A stretch of 64,000 nucleotides of DNA, taken from positions 124,001-188,000 of the forward strand of contig CAZKFM010000004.1 in NCBI GenBank assembly GCA_964552195.1, in the 5' to 3' direction. Both the position numbers and the translations under genes were made by a program. The DNA comes from CAZKAP01 sp964552195. GTDB taxonomy: Bacteria > Bacteroidota > Bacteroidia > Flavobacteriales > Flavobacteriaceae. Below are positions 51,502 to 60,600 of the stretch, in pieces. Each line of letters opens with the position of its first letter. The first letter of the stretch is position 1. Under the pieces are notes generated by a model, which was not told the origin of the DNA, made no database searches, and was given only the letters and a program-made list of their open reading frames with translations.

Positions 51502-51536
51502 CCCGGGCCCTCTTAACGGAGGGCCCGGGTTTTTTT
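51502..51536 (+). terminator. Strong intrinsic terminator of the carboxylase operon
   Basis: An 11-bp GC-rich stem, CCCGGGCCCTC (51502-51512) with GAGGGCCCGGG (51519-51529), loop TTAACG, followed by seven Ts. The T tract overlaps the stop codon of the convergent anmK gene. Confidence 0.9.
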
Positions 51537-52617
51537 ATGCCGGTTGGTAGATGGATCCGCTGCTGCTGTCGCGCCTACTTCCCGTCACCGAGCTTAGCAC
51601 ATTGATCATTCCCTCGAGTCTCAATGCCGCCAAAAGTGCGAAAACCAGGGCTTCTTTATAATCGACAAGGAGGTCTTCGGGCCGTACCATCCGGACTAGT
51701 CCCTCCAGTTCTCTTTCCAGGGTTTCCATGAAAAAAGTGTTGTGTGCACCGCCGCCGGTAATAAGCAGGCTGGAACCCGGTGAAGGATGGTGGCTAAGAA
51801 TGGATTTGCATATCTGCCGGCAATTGTGCAGGACAACCGTGTGCAGACGGTCCTCTATGCTCACCTTGTTATTCAGTAGTAGTGGATAAACCTCAGACTG
51901 TACCCATTCGAGACCCGTGGACTTGGGAGGGGGAATTCTATAGTATTCCAGCTCATCCAGTTGTTTGAGCAAAGTGAAGTCGGGTTTGCCGGAGCGGGCC
52001 ATGTGCCCCCCCACATCGTAGGCAGTACCTGTTAGCCCACAGAGGAAATTCAGGGGCAGGTTTGCCATACCGATATCGTAGGCGATGCGATTTCCCCCGG
52101 CCTCGAGGGATATGTTGCTAATCCCGCCTAGATTCAGGCAGAATGCATAGGAGCCAAAGAGCAGTCGGTCACCGATGGGTACCAGAGGCGCTCCCTGCCC
52201 ACCCAGAGTTACATCCTGTCTGCGGAAATCACAGACCGCGGTTACGCCAGTGATCCGAGCGATTTCGGACCCATCGCCCAGTTGGTAGGTCACGCCTTCC
52301 GAAGGACGGTGATGAGAGGTGTGTCCGTGACTGCCAATTGCATCGGGCTTCAACCGGTTGGTCCGAATAAAATCCAGGGCGGCTTCTCCTAAATAGGTGC
52401 CGTATTCCCGATCCAGTCGGGCGTGGTCCTCAGGGCTCAACTCGATGGCGCGGCCGAGCCTTTCCCTGAATTCGGTGTCGTAGGGCAGGGTGGTGCAGGG
52501 GCCGAGTTCATAGTGCCAGACCCCATACTCGAAACGCAGTTCTGCATAGGCCAGGTCAAGGCCATCCAGAGAGGTGCCCGACATCATGCCGATGATGCGG
52601 TAGTGCTTACTGCTCAC
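51535..52617 (-). CDS. anmK: Anhydro-N-acetylmuramic acid kinase
   Basis: 360 residues from the GTG at 52617. Visible: GMMSGTSLDGLDLAY (phosphate loop), GSHGHTSHH, LNLGGISNISL and ITGGGAHNTFFM. Known: converts 1,6-anhydroMurNAc to MurNAc-6-phosphate, the substrate of MurQ. The GTG overlaps the nagZ-like stop as GTGA, and it places SKHYRIIGMMSGTS at the usual N-terminus; the ATG at 52686 would overlap nagZ by 73 bases. Last gene of ampG-nagZ-anmK. Confidence 0.95.
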   Translation of the reverse strand: MSSKHYRIIGMMSGTSLDGLDLAYAELRFEYGVWHYELGPCTTLPYDTEFRERLGRAIELSPEDHARLDREYGTYLGEAALDFIRTNRLKPDAIGSHGHTSHHRPSEGVTYQLGDGSEIARITGVTAVCDFRRQDVTLGGQGAPLVPIGDRLLFGSYAFCLNLGGISNISLEAGGNRIAYDIGMANLPLNFLCGLTGTAYDVGGHMARSGKPDFTLLKQLDELEYYRIPPPKSTGLEWVQSEVYPLLLNNKVSIEDRLHTVVLHNCRQICKSILSHHPSPGSSLLITGGGAHNTFFMETLERELEGLVRMVRPEDLLVDYKEALVFALLAALRLEGMINVLSSVTGSRRDSSSGSIYQPA

Positions 52618-54161
52618 GACCCTGGGGTTTGCAGGGTGTAGGGGAGCTTTCCCCGGGCCGGTGCCCGCCCGCTGTATACTTCCCATGCCGCTTGTTGAAA
52701 GGAAAGGCCTGGGTCAAAGGCCAATAGTGTCCACAGGGAGCGATCCCAGTCCAGCAGTTCGAGCGCTGCAGGATTTCCGAAGAGGATCAGCCCGCAGTTT
52801 TCCTGCCGTAAATGTGAGTTGATATCGTTCCAGGCTCCAGAATCCCAACCGAATCCTTCTGAGGGCCTCAGCCCGGGAGGAAAAAGAGCCAGGACTTTTC
52901 CCCCAGTCACTTTCGATGAACTCATTTCCTTCATCCTATCTGCAAAGTGATTTACCTCAGGAATTCCATAGGGCACGTAATCCCGGGTGAGGTCGAAGCT
53001 ATTCCCGTCTCCTTTGATCAGCGTGATGCATCCCCTTGCAATCTCCGAGATTAAGGAGTGATCGGTGTGTATTAGGCCACTAGATTCTTCGGCCTTCTTG
53101 AGACCCCGGGCCTTCAGACTCCAGACCCGCCTGAATGAGGAGTCGATTCGTTCCGCCTTCGTATGCTGCTCGATGAGTTCCACTGCTGCCCCGGGGTGCT
53201 CAGTGAAGCAAAGCAGGTCGCAGCCTGCCCGGAAGGCCTCGAGTTCCAGTTCTCCGGGCTGGTTAAATAGTCCGGAAACACTCCACATATTCAGGGCATC
53301 TGAGATGATTACTCCTTCGAAGCCCAGTTTTCCTCTCAGATAGTCCCTCAGTACTTCCCTGGAAAGCGTAGCCGGTAATCCGGGTTTGCCGGTCAGTTGG
53401 GGAAAGGCAACATGGGCGGCCATGACCGCGTCGGTTTCTGACCTAAACAGCAGCCTGTAGGGGATCTCCTCACTTTGCGATTGCTCTTCCTGATCCCGCA
53501 TAATGACCGGCAGGCTTTGATGGGAGTCCTTAGTGGTATCGCCGTGGCCCGGGAAGTGCTTCAGGCAATGCAATACTCCTGAGTCGGCAAGGCCTTTTCT
53601 GTAGGCGTCCGCACAAATGGCTACCTGCCGACCGTCAGAACCGAAGCTGCGGTAGCCGATGACCGGATTGGAGGGGTTGAGGTGCAGATCCGTTACCGGT
53701 GCCAGATTCCAGTGTATGTCCAATTCCCTGCACTCGGCGCCTATGGCACGCCCTACCCGCCGTATCAATTCCTCCGGATTTTGCAGTGATCCGAGGCAGA
53801 GGGCATAGGGATAGGCCTGTATCCCCCTCACTCTCATGGCCAGGCCCCATTCGGAATCCATGGCAATCAGCAAGGGAATCCGGGCTGCCTCCTGATAGCG
53901 GTCGATCAAATCCCTGAGCCGGGCCCGCTCGTCTTCCCCGTAAGGCGTTTGACTGGAAACATTGGCCGCAGCAGCCGATCGGCTGTGGAAGAAACAGAGG
54001 GAGCCTATGCTCAGGTCCCGTAATAGCTGTTCTCTACGACGTATATCGTCCTCACTGTCCTGTATGTAGGCCGGTAGCATTAGGCACTGGCCTATTTTTT
54101 CTTTCAGGCTTAGACCCCTTGGGTCGGATTTCGAGAGTCGCTTATAAAGAGAGGGCTTCAT
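52614..54161 (-). CDS. nagZ: Glycoside hydrolase family 3, NagZ-like beta-N-acetylglucosaminidase
   Basis: 515 residues. GH3 barrel with the NagZ signature KHFPGHGDT at 201-209 and the likely nucleophile D288 in ISDALNM. An extra C-terminal domain of about 130 residues is absent from the short E. coli enzyme. No signal peptide, so cytoplasmic. Known: NagZ removes GlcNAc from imported GlcNAc-anhydroMurNAc peptides. It overlaps ampG at one end (ATGA) and anmK at the other (GTGA), so the three are translated together. Confidence 0.92.
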   Translation of the reverse strand: MKPSLYKRLSKSDPRGLSLKEKIGQCLMLPAYIQDSEDDIRRREQLLRDLSIGSLCFFHSRSAAAANVSSQTPYGEDERARLRDLIDRYQEAARIPLLIAMDSEWGLAMRVRGIQAYPYALCLGSLQNPEELIRRVGRAIGAECRELDIHWNLAPVTDLHLNPSNPVIGYRSFGSDGRQVAICADAYRKGLADSGVLHCLKHFPGHGDTTKDSHQSLPVIMRDQEEQSQSEEIPYRLLFRSETDAVMAAHVAFPQLTGKPGLPATLSREVLRDYLRGKLGFEGVIISDALNMWSVSGLFNQPGELELEAFRAGCDLLCFTEHPGAAVELIEQHTKAERIDSSFRRVWSLKARGLKKAEESSGLIHTDHSLISEIARGCITLIKGDGNSFDLTRDYVPYGIPEVNHFADRMKEMSSSKVTGGKVLALFPPGLRPSEGFGWDSGAWNDINSHLRQENCGLILFGNPAALELLDWDRSLWTLLAFDPGLSFQQAAWEVYSGRAPARGKLPYTLQTPGS

Positions 54162-55456
54162 GACCGTTCTTTTTTACCGAAGTCAGATGGATAATCCAGC
54201 TTTCGGACTAACAGAAAAGAAGGTATGGCAGCGAATACCACCAGCACGAAGAATTCGAAGTACCCCAGAGATTCCTGTAGCAGTCCGCTCAGAAAGCCTG
54301 GTATCATGAGTCCCAGGGCCATGAATCCGGTCGCCAGGGCGTAGTGACTGGTCGGATGATCTCCCCTGGAGAGATAGATCAGAAACATCAGAAAGGCCGC
54401 AAAACCGAAGCCGTATCCGAGTTGCTCCAGTACCACGACAGCGCTGATGACGGCCAGCGAACCGCTCCCTGCCCAGGCGAGCATGGCGTATCCCAGATTA
54501 GGCAGATTCAGTGCCAGCATCATGGGAAGCATCCAGCGCCTGAGTCCGTGGCGCGAAATCAGGATTCCGCCGGCTATGCCCCCCAGGGAAAGGGCTATCA
54601 CTCCCGCGGTTCCTTTGATCACTCCGAGTTGTTGGGTATTGAGGCCCATTCCCCCTGCATCCGCTTCGTCCAGCAAAAAGGGAGCGGACATTTTAACGAG
54701 CAGTCCTTCGCCCAGGCGGTAGGTCAGTATAAAGGCCAGCGCCCATAGTATGTCTTTCTTGCCAAAGAAGTCTCTGAGCTGGGTGAGGTAGGAATTTCGT
54801 CCTGGAGAGTGCTCAGGCGGAGTTAATCCTCCGGATCGGGGACAGAGGAAGGCATTCGCAGCCGCGAGTATAAGGAGGGCACCGCCCGCGACCATCAGGG
54901 TAAGCGACCATGCACGGGCCGGATCGCCGTATTGGGATTCCCACCAACCTGCCAGCACGACCAGTAAACCCTCTCCCGAAATAAAGGCAATGCGGTAGAA
55001 TGTACTCCGTATGCCCACGAAGAAGGACTGTTCCTTCTGGCTGAGCTGCTCGAGGTAATATCCGTCGGAGGCGATATCATTGGTCGCCGAGGCCATGGCC
55101 GAGATCCAGAAGCAACCCAGGCTGATGGACAGAAAAAGAGGAGTGGTCAGGAAGGCCCCGGATATCAGGAATAACAAGGCGATCAGGAACTGCATACCCA
55201 GGAAAACCCTGCGATTCGCCCTGAGCTGATCTACCCATGGACTCCACAGAGGCTTGAGGACCCAGGGCAGATAGAGCAAGCTGGTGTAGTAGCCGATTTC
55301 CTCATTGGACAGTCCCAGTCGTTTATACAGGACAACGGAAACCGAGATGACAATAATGTAGGGGAGCCCCTGGGTGAGGTATAACACGGGTACCCAGAGC
55401 CATGGCCTGCTGGCAGAAGGTGACCCGGGCGGAATCCTTGTTTGGGTTTCGGGCAT
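54158..55456 (-). CDS. ampG: AmpG-type muropeptide transporter (MFS)
   Basis: 432 residues from the ATG at 55456, with about 12 hydrophobic segments. N-terminal WLWVPVLYLTQGLPY and LKPLWSPWVDQL are typical of AmpG-like members of the major facilitator family. Known: AmpG imports GlcNAc-anhydroMurNAc muropeptides released during wall turnover. The neighbours nagZ, anmK and murQ make this substrate likely. A longer in-frame ORF upstream overlaps murQ and is rejected. Confidence 0.92.
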   Translation of the reverse strand: MPETQTRIPPGSPSASRPWLWVPVLYLTQGLPYIIVISVSVVLYKRLGLSNEEIGYYTSLLYLPWVLKPLWSPWVDQLRANRRVFLGMQFLIALLFLISGAFLTTPLFLSISLGCFWISAMASATNDIASDGYYLEQLSQKEQSFFVGIRSTFYRIAFISGEGLLVVLAGWWESQYGDPARAWSLTLMVAGGALLILAAANAFLCPRSGGLTPPEHSPGRNSYLTQLRDFFGKKDILWALAFILTYRLGEGLLVKMSAPFLLDEADAGGMGLNTQQLGVIKGTAGVIALSLGGIAGGILISRHGLRRWMLPMMLALNLPNLGYAMLAWAGSGSLAVISAVVVLEQLGYGFGFAAFLMFLIYLSRGDHPTSHYALATGFMALGLMIPGFLSGLLQESLGYFEFFVLVVFAAIPSFLLVRKLDYPSDFGKKERS

Positions 55457-55471
55457 GAGGTGAATTCGCGT

Positions 55472-55479
55472 TACTTTCG
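55472..55479 (+). promoter_or_regulatory. Near-consensus -7 box of murQ, implying a leaderless message
   Basis: TACTTTCG, one mismatch from TAnnTTTG, ends 5 bases before the murQ ATG at 55485. With the usual distance, transcription would start at or beside the A of the ATG. No good TTG at 17-23 bases upstream (TTTG at 55441 is 27 away). Confidence 0.4.
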
Positions 55480-55484
55480 TACTA

Positions 55485-56342
55485 ATGAACGAATCAAAGT
55501 TTACAAAAATTACAGAATCTCCGTCCCGATACGATGGGCTGGAGAACATGTCTACCGGCGAACTGCTTCGGAACATGAATCGTGAAGATGCTGTCATTGC
55601 TTCGGCAGTGGGCAAAAAGATACCCGAAATAGAATGGCTTGTCGAGGCCATACTGCCCGGCTTCAGGGCCGGAGGCCGGTTGTTCTACATCGGTGCAGGA
55701 ACCAGTGGTCGCCTGGGGATCCTCGATGCCTCCGAGATACCCCCAACCTTTGGACTGCCTCACGATAGGGTCATCGGGCTCATAGCAGGAGGCGATGGCG
55801 CCATCCGAAAGGCGGTGGAATTTGCGGAGGATCACCCAACCCAGGCCTGGGAAGACCTTAAGGAATTCAACATAGGTGAAAACGATACTCTGGTGGGCAT
55901 AGCGGCCTCGGGAACGACCCCCTATGTGGTGGGCGGGATTCGACTGGCCCGGGAAAACGGTATCCTAACTGGATGCATAACCAATAACCCGGGCTCGCCA
56001 CTTGCGGAGGCCTGCGAACATCCGATCGAGATCGAGGTAGGTCCGGAATTCGTCACCGGCAGTACGCGGATGAAAAGCGGAACTTCCCAGAAACTGGTCT
56101 TGAACATGATCTCCACTTCATTGATGATTCGCATGGGGCGGGTAAAGGGCAACCGCATGGTGGACATGCAATTGAGCAATGCCAAACTGGTAGACCGGGG
56201 GACACGGTATCTGGTCGAGGCCTTGGGGGTATCGTACGAAGTCGCCCAGGCCTTGTTGGATACTCACGGATCGGTTCGCAAGGCGATGCAATCTTCCCTT
56301 CAGCATCGTGACCCAGGTTCAACCCAATCCGAAAGCTATTAG
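55485..56342 (+). CDS. murQ: N-acetylmuramic acid 6-phosphate etherase
   Basis: 285 residues, one SIS domain. Visible: ITESPSRYDGLENMST at the start, IGAGTSGRLGILDASEIPPTFG, GIAASGTTPYVVGG and GSTRMKSGTSQKLVLNM. Known: cleaves the lactyl ether of MurNAc-6-phosphate, giving GlcNAc-6-phosphate and lactate. It is divergent from ampG across a 28-base gap and ends 8 bases from the convergent dehydrogenase gene. With AmpG, NagZ and AnmK it completes the muramic acid recycling branch. Confidence 0.97.
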   Translation: MNESKFTKITESPSRYDGLENMSTGELLRNMNREDAVIASAVGKKIPEIEWLVEAILPGFRAGGRLFYIGAGTSGRLGILDASEIPPTFGLPHDRVIGLIAGGDGAIRKAVEFAEDHPTQAWEDLKEFNIGENDTLVGIAASGTTPYVVGGIRLARENGILTGCITNNPGSPLAEACEHPIEIEVGPEFVTGSTRMKSGTSQKLVLNMISTSLMIRMGRVKGNRMVDMQLSNAKLVDRGTRYLVEALGVSYEVAQALLDTHGSVRKAMQSSLQHRDPGSTQSESY

Positions 56343-56350
56343 GTCGATGA

Positions 56351-57475
56351 TTACTCCTGTGGAATTAGTCGGTAAATCCCCTTGGATTCAACGGCTACAT
56401 AGATGTAGCCATCGGGTCCCTGAATCACGTTTCTCACCCGTCCTATATTCTCTAGCAGCTTCTCACGGCCTGTGACGGAGTATCCATCCATGACCAGCAT
56501 TTCCAGATATTGAAAGGAAAGGGAGCCTATAAGAATATTTCCTTCCCAGCCCGGATACTTGTCCGAAGAAACGATCTCCATACCGCAGGGCGCGATTGAT
56601 GGCACCCAGTAATGTAACGGCTGTTCCATTCCCTCCCGCTGTGTTTCATCGGTTATCGGAGTGCCGCTGTAATTGATGCCATAGGTGATCACCGGCCAAC
56701 CGTAATTCTTGCCCTTCTGTACCAGATTGAGTTCGTCACCTCCCCTGGGCCCGTGTTCCGTTTCCCAGATTTCACCGGTTTCTGGGTGGGTAACCAGTCC
56801 CTGAGGGTTCCGGTGACCATAGCTGAATATGGCCGTGCGGGCGCCTTCCTGACCTACGAAGGGATTGTCCTCCGGTATCCGTCCGTCGTCGTACAGGCGG
56901 TAAATTTTCCCTCCATCCCGGCTGAGGTCCTGGGGGTTGACGTCCCGGTTGCCGCGATCTCCGATCGAGAAATACATATATCCTTCCCGGTCGAATGTGA
57001 TTCGCGACCCGAAATGCTGTCCCTTTCGCGTATTGGGGCTACCCTTGTACAACAACTCATTCTGTACGAGGCGATCTCCTTCGAGTTTTGCGCGCATGAT
57101 GGCGGTGTGGGCCCCTTCACCCTCACCGTCCGCTGAGGCAAAGGAAAAGTACAGCCATCCGTTCTGATCGTAGTTGGGGTGCAGGCGGATATCCATGAGT
57201 CCGCCCTGTCCCTGAACTTTAACCGCAGGCAGACCTCCAATTTCCCGGCGTTCTCCATTGCTGATGCGAAGCAGGGTCCCCGACTTTTCAGCCACTAATA
57301 ATGAGCCGTCCGGAAGGAACGCCATTCCCCATGGGTTCTGGAGGTTATCGACGAACAACTCGGCTTTGACCTCGGTCTTCGTGATAACAGGGGATTTTGG
57401 GTCAGGACCCGGAGCATCTGCACAGGAAGTGAGCAGTACAACGAAAAAATAGGTAGTACACCAGATAAATTTCAT
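56351..57475 (-). CDS. PQQ-dependent sugar dehydrogenase family lipoprotein (YliI-like)
   Basis: 374 residues, lipobox cysteine C18 (LLTSC). Six-bladed propeller of the soluble aldose sugar dehydrogenase family: NPWGMAFLPDGSLLVAEKSG, GSRITFDREGYMYFSIGDRG, YGHRNPQGLVTHPETGEIWETEHGP and NYGWPVITYG. Known: related enzymes oxidise aldose sugars with PQQ in the periplasm; others have no proven activity. No PQQ synthesis genes are in the window. Likely lipid-anchored outside the inner membrane. Confidence 0.9.
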   Translation of the reverse strand: MKFIWCTTYFFVVLLTSCADAPGPDPKSPVITKTEVKAELFVDNLQNPWGMAFLPDGSLLVAEKSGTLLRISNGERREIGGLPAVKVQGQGGLMDIRLHPNYDQNGWLYFSFASADGEGEGAHTAIMRAKLEGDRLVQNELLYKGSPNTRKGQHFGSRITFDREGYMYFSIGDRGNRDVNPQDLSRDGGKIYRLYDDGRIPEDNPFVGQEGARTAIFSYGHRNPQGLVTHPETGEIWETEHGPRGGDELNLVQKGKNYGWPVITYGINYSGTPITDETQREGMEQPLHYWVPSIAPCGMEIVSSDKYPGWEGNILIGSLSFQYLEMLVMDGYSVTGREKLLENIGRVRNVIQGPDGYIYVAVESKGIYRLIPQE

Positions 57476-57622
57476 AATTTTACTTTGTCATTCTTTAGAA
57501 AAAGACTACAAACTGACACCAGTAGTGATATAACAGCAATTAAAAATAAACTAATTAGAGGAAAATAGTACGCTTAGAATAGTTAGATCCCAAATCGATT
57601 ATTCTTAACCTAACATCTACTT

Positions 57623-60600
57623 ATGCGAGCCGGTACAGTGCAGATTCATTTCTGTCACGCTGTGGTTTTAGCTACCCTGCTCATATGGCACTTCCCTACC
57701 CATGCGAGCGGATTAAACCTGAGTACCCACGGCGGTGACGATCCCATCCTTACCTCAAGCCCCTGGTTTACCACCATAATCAACGGAGCCGATCAGACCG
57801 TTACCTGTCCGAATGACGGTAGTACGCTCTCAAAGTTCTTTCTGTGTGGTACCAGTGACACGCGAACACTGAGCCTTTCGGTTTCTGGGAGTTCGTACGA
57901 GTGGCAGCGGCTGGATCCCAATACCTGTGCGCCTACGGTCGTGGAAGATTGTCCGACGATTAATACCTCCTGCAACTGGAATAATGTGGGTAACGGTTCC
58001 ACCTATCAGTTGAACGCCCCGGGTGAGTATCGGGTGCGGGTTGACGGGGGTACCTTTTATTACTTCAAGGCCAGCCAGAATCCACTTAACCCTCAGATTG
58101 TATTCGAAAATATCAGCTGTGGAACCCCGGGCAGCGTCGAGGTCGTGAATGTGCCTCAGGGGTATGAATACAGCTTGAACAGTCCTTCGGGTCCTTACCA
58201 GCAGGATCCTTACTTTACCGTAACTACGGGCGGCACTTACCGGGTTTATGTCCGTTTACAGAACGTGGCGGCCAGTGCCTGTATTTTTCCTTCCAACGAA
58301 GTGACCGTGCAGGAGCTTAGCTTGACCGCGAGCGCCTCCTATACCGACATATTGTGCAGCGGTGACCAGGGAAGCATTTCGGTTCAGGTCGGAGGGGTAC
58401 CGGGCTTCTATACCTACAGGCTGGTACGAAATGGAGTCACTGTGGATACCTTCGGTCCCAATGCCACCGATACCTATACGTTTTCCAATGTGGGTCCCGG
58501 TGATTATGAAGTCCGCATATCGACCAATACCTGTTCGCTGACCCTCGACAGAGACAGTTCGGGCAATCCCTTGCAGATTGGTAGCGGTATCAGTCCCCTG
58601 GAAGTATCCGCAAGTACCAATGAGAGTTTCGGCTGTGGTCTGAGTTCCGTCTCGGTCGATGTGCACGCTACGGGAGGGACACCGCCTTACCGGTATAGTT
58701 TGGACGGAGGGTCCAGTTTTGCGGGCACCTTCGGTGGAACAACTGCCTTTACGGTGAGCGGACCGGGCACCTATGATGTACTGGTTGAGGATGCCAACGG
58801 TTGCAGGGATAACGGTTCGGTCGAGGTGCTCAACATACCTCCACCCGTGTTCTCCCTGAACGCAACCGACTCGGATTGTGGCGGTGCCAACAGCGGTCAG
58901 ATCAGCGTACAGGTTCCGAATTCACTGGGGTACAATATTACCTATAGTATCGATGGAGGCTCGAACTACCAGAGCAGCCCTACTTTCTCCAACCTCTTTC
59001 CGGGAACCTACACCGTATTGCTGAGGTATGAACAGAATGGTTTTAGCTGCGTGGCTCCCGCTCAGAGTATTACCGTCAATTCTCCGGCAAGTATCAACGC
59101 CCAGGCGGTGGAACTGGGAAGGCCTTCCTGTACCCTTCCGACCGGAGGTTCCATCCGAATCGAATGGCTGAGTGGTGGGGTACCTCCTTTTGAATACAGC
59201 ATAGGTGCAGGTTTTGGCTCAAATCCCGATTTCACCAATCTCTCGGTGGGTACCTATACACCGGCTATCCGGGATGCCAATGGCTGTGTACAGCTATTGC
59301 CGGACGTCGTATTCCCCGCACTGAACTATCCCGACGACATCGACTTCACGGTAGGCAATCTCGACTGTGCCACGGGTACGGCCTCCGTTACCCTGACGGG
59401 ATTTGGAGGGACTCCGGGTTACAACTATGAGATATTGGCTCCGGCAGCTTATGCCGTGGATAACGGTAATAATCCGCTGTTCAGCGGACTACCCTTCGGA
59501 AGCTACACCTTCGAAATCACGGATGCCGAAGGCTGCACCTATCAGGAAAGCTATAGCCTTCAGCAACTGGAAACCATACGCGTACAGTCTCAGACCCTAA
59601 GCCCGGTCAGTTGCCAGGGCGACACCAATGGCAGCGGTCGCTTTCTGGTCGACCGTTTCGGCAGTACCTACAGCTACCAGATCAACTCCGGTCCGATAAC
59701 CTCCGGACAAACCAGCAGTTCCATTGATATCAGTGGTCTTGCGGTGGGTAGTTATACCATAGCGGTAACCGACGAGACGACCCTTTGTACCGATACAGCC
59801 ACCCTGGTTATCGAAGAGCCGGCTGCTCCGTTGTCCATCGATTCACTTGACGTGGAGGCCATGAATTGTCAGAATGGCAATTCAGGAAGTGTCACTGCCC
59901 TGACCTCGGGCGGCTGGGGGTCCAATAGCTACCGTCTGATACAGCCCGATATGAGCATCATCGGGCCCCGCAACACCCCTTTGTTTACAGGTTTGATACA
60001 GGGTGGAACCTATACTCTCGAGGTAACCGATGTCAACGGCTGTCAGGTATTGGATACGTTTACCCTCACGCCCCTGCCTAGTCCGGCACTCAGCCTGGAC
60101 CTGGCTCAGTCCGATTTTTGTTACGATGCCTTCAATGCGGCCCAACTCGCCGTAACGGCCAGCGGGGGACTGGGGCCATACGAGTACCGAATCAATGGCG
60201 GACCCTGGCAGGCATCACCGATCTTTCCAGGCTTGACCCCCAACAGCTATACCCTGGAAGTGAATGATGCCAATAACTGCCGTACCCAGATCACCGCTTT
60301 GATCAACGATCCCATTCGCGCGACGGCCTCTATCCTGCAGGAGCTCACCTGTTCCGGACCCGATGCACGGATCGAGGTGAGCATACAGGACGGTTACCCC
60401 ATTGGCACCTCCTATGATCACTACGAGGTGAGTATCAACGGCGGTCCCTATACCAGCGCGAACTATCCCATAGCGGGGAGCAGTTTCCAGTATACCGTGC
60501 CCAATGACGGTAGCATAACCTCAGATACTACCTATGAATTCATGGTATTGGACAGTCAGGGCTGTTCTGCATTCAGCAATCAGATTACCATCAGCCCCAG

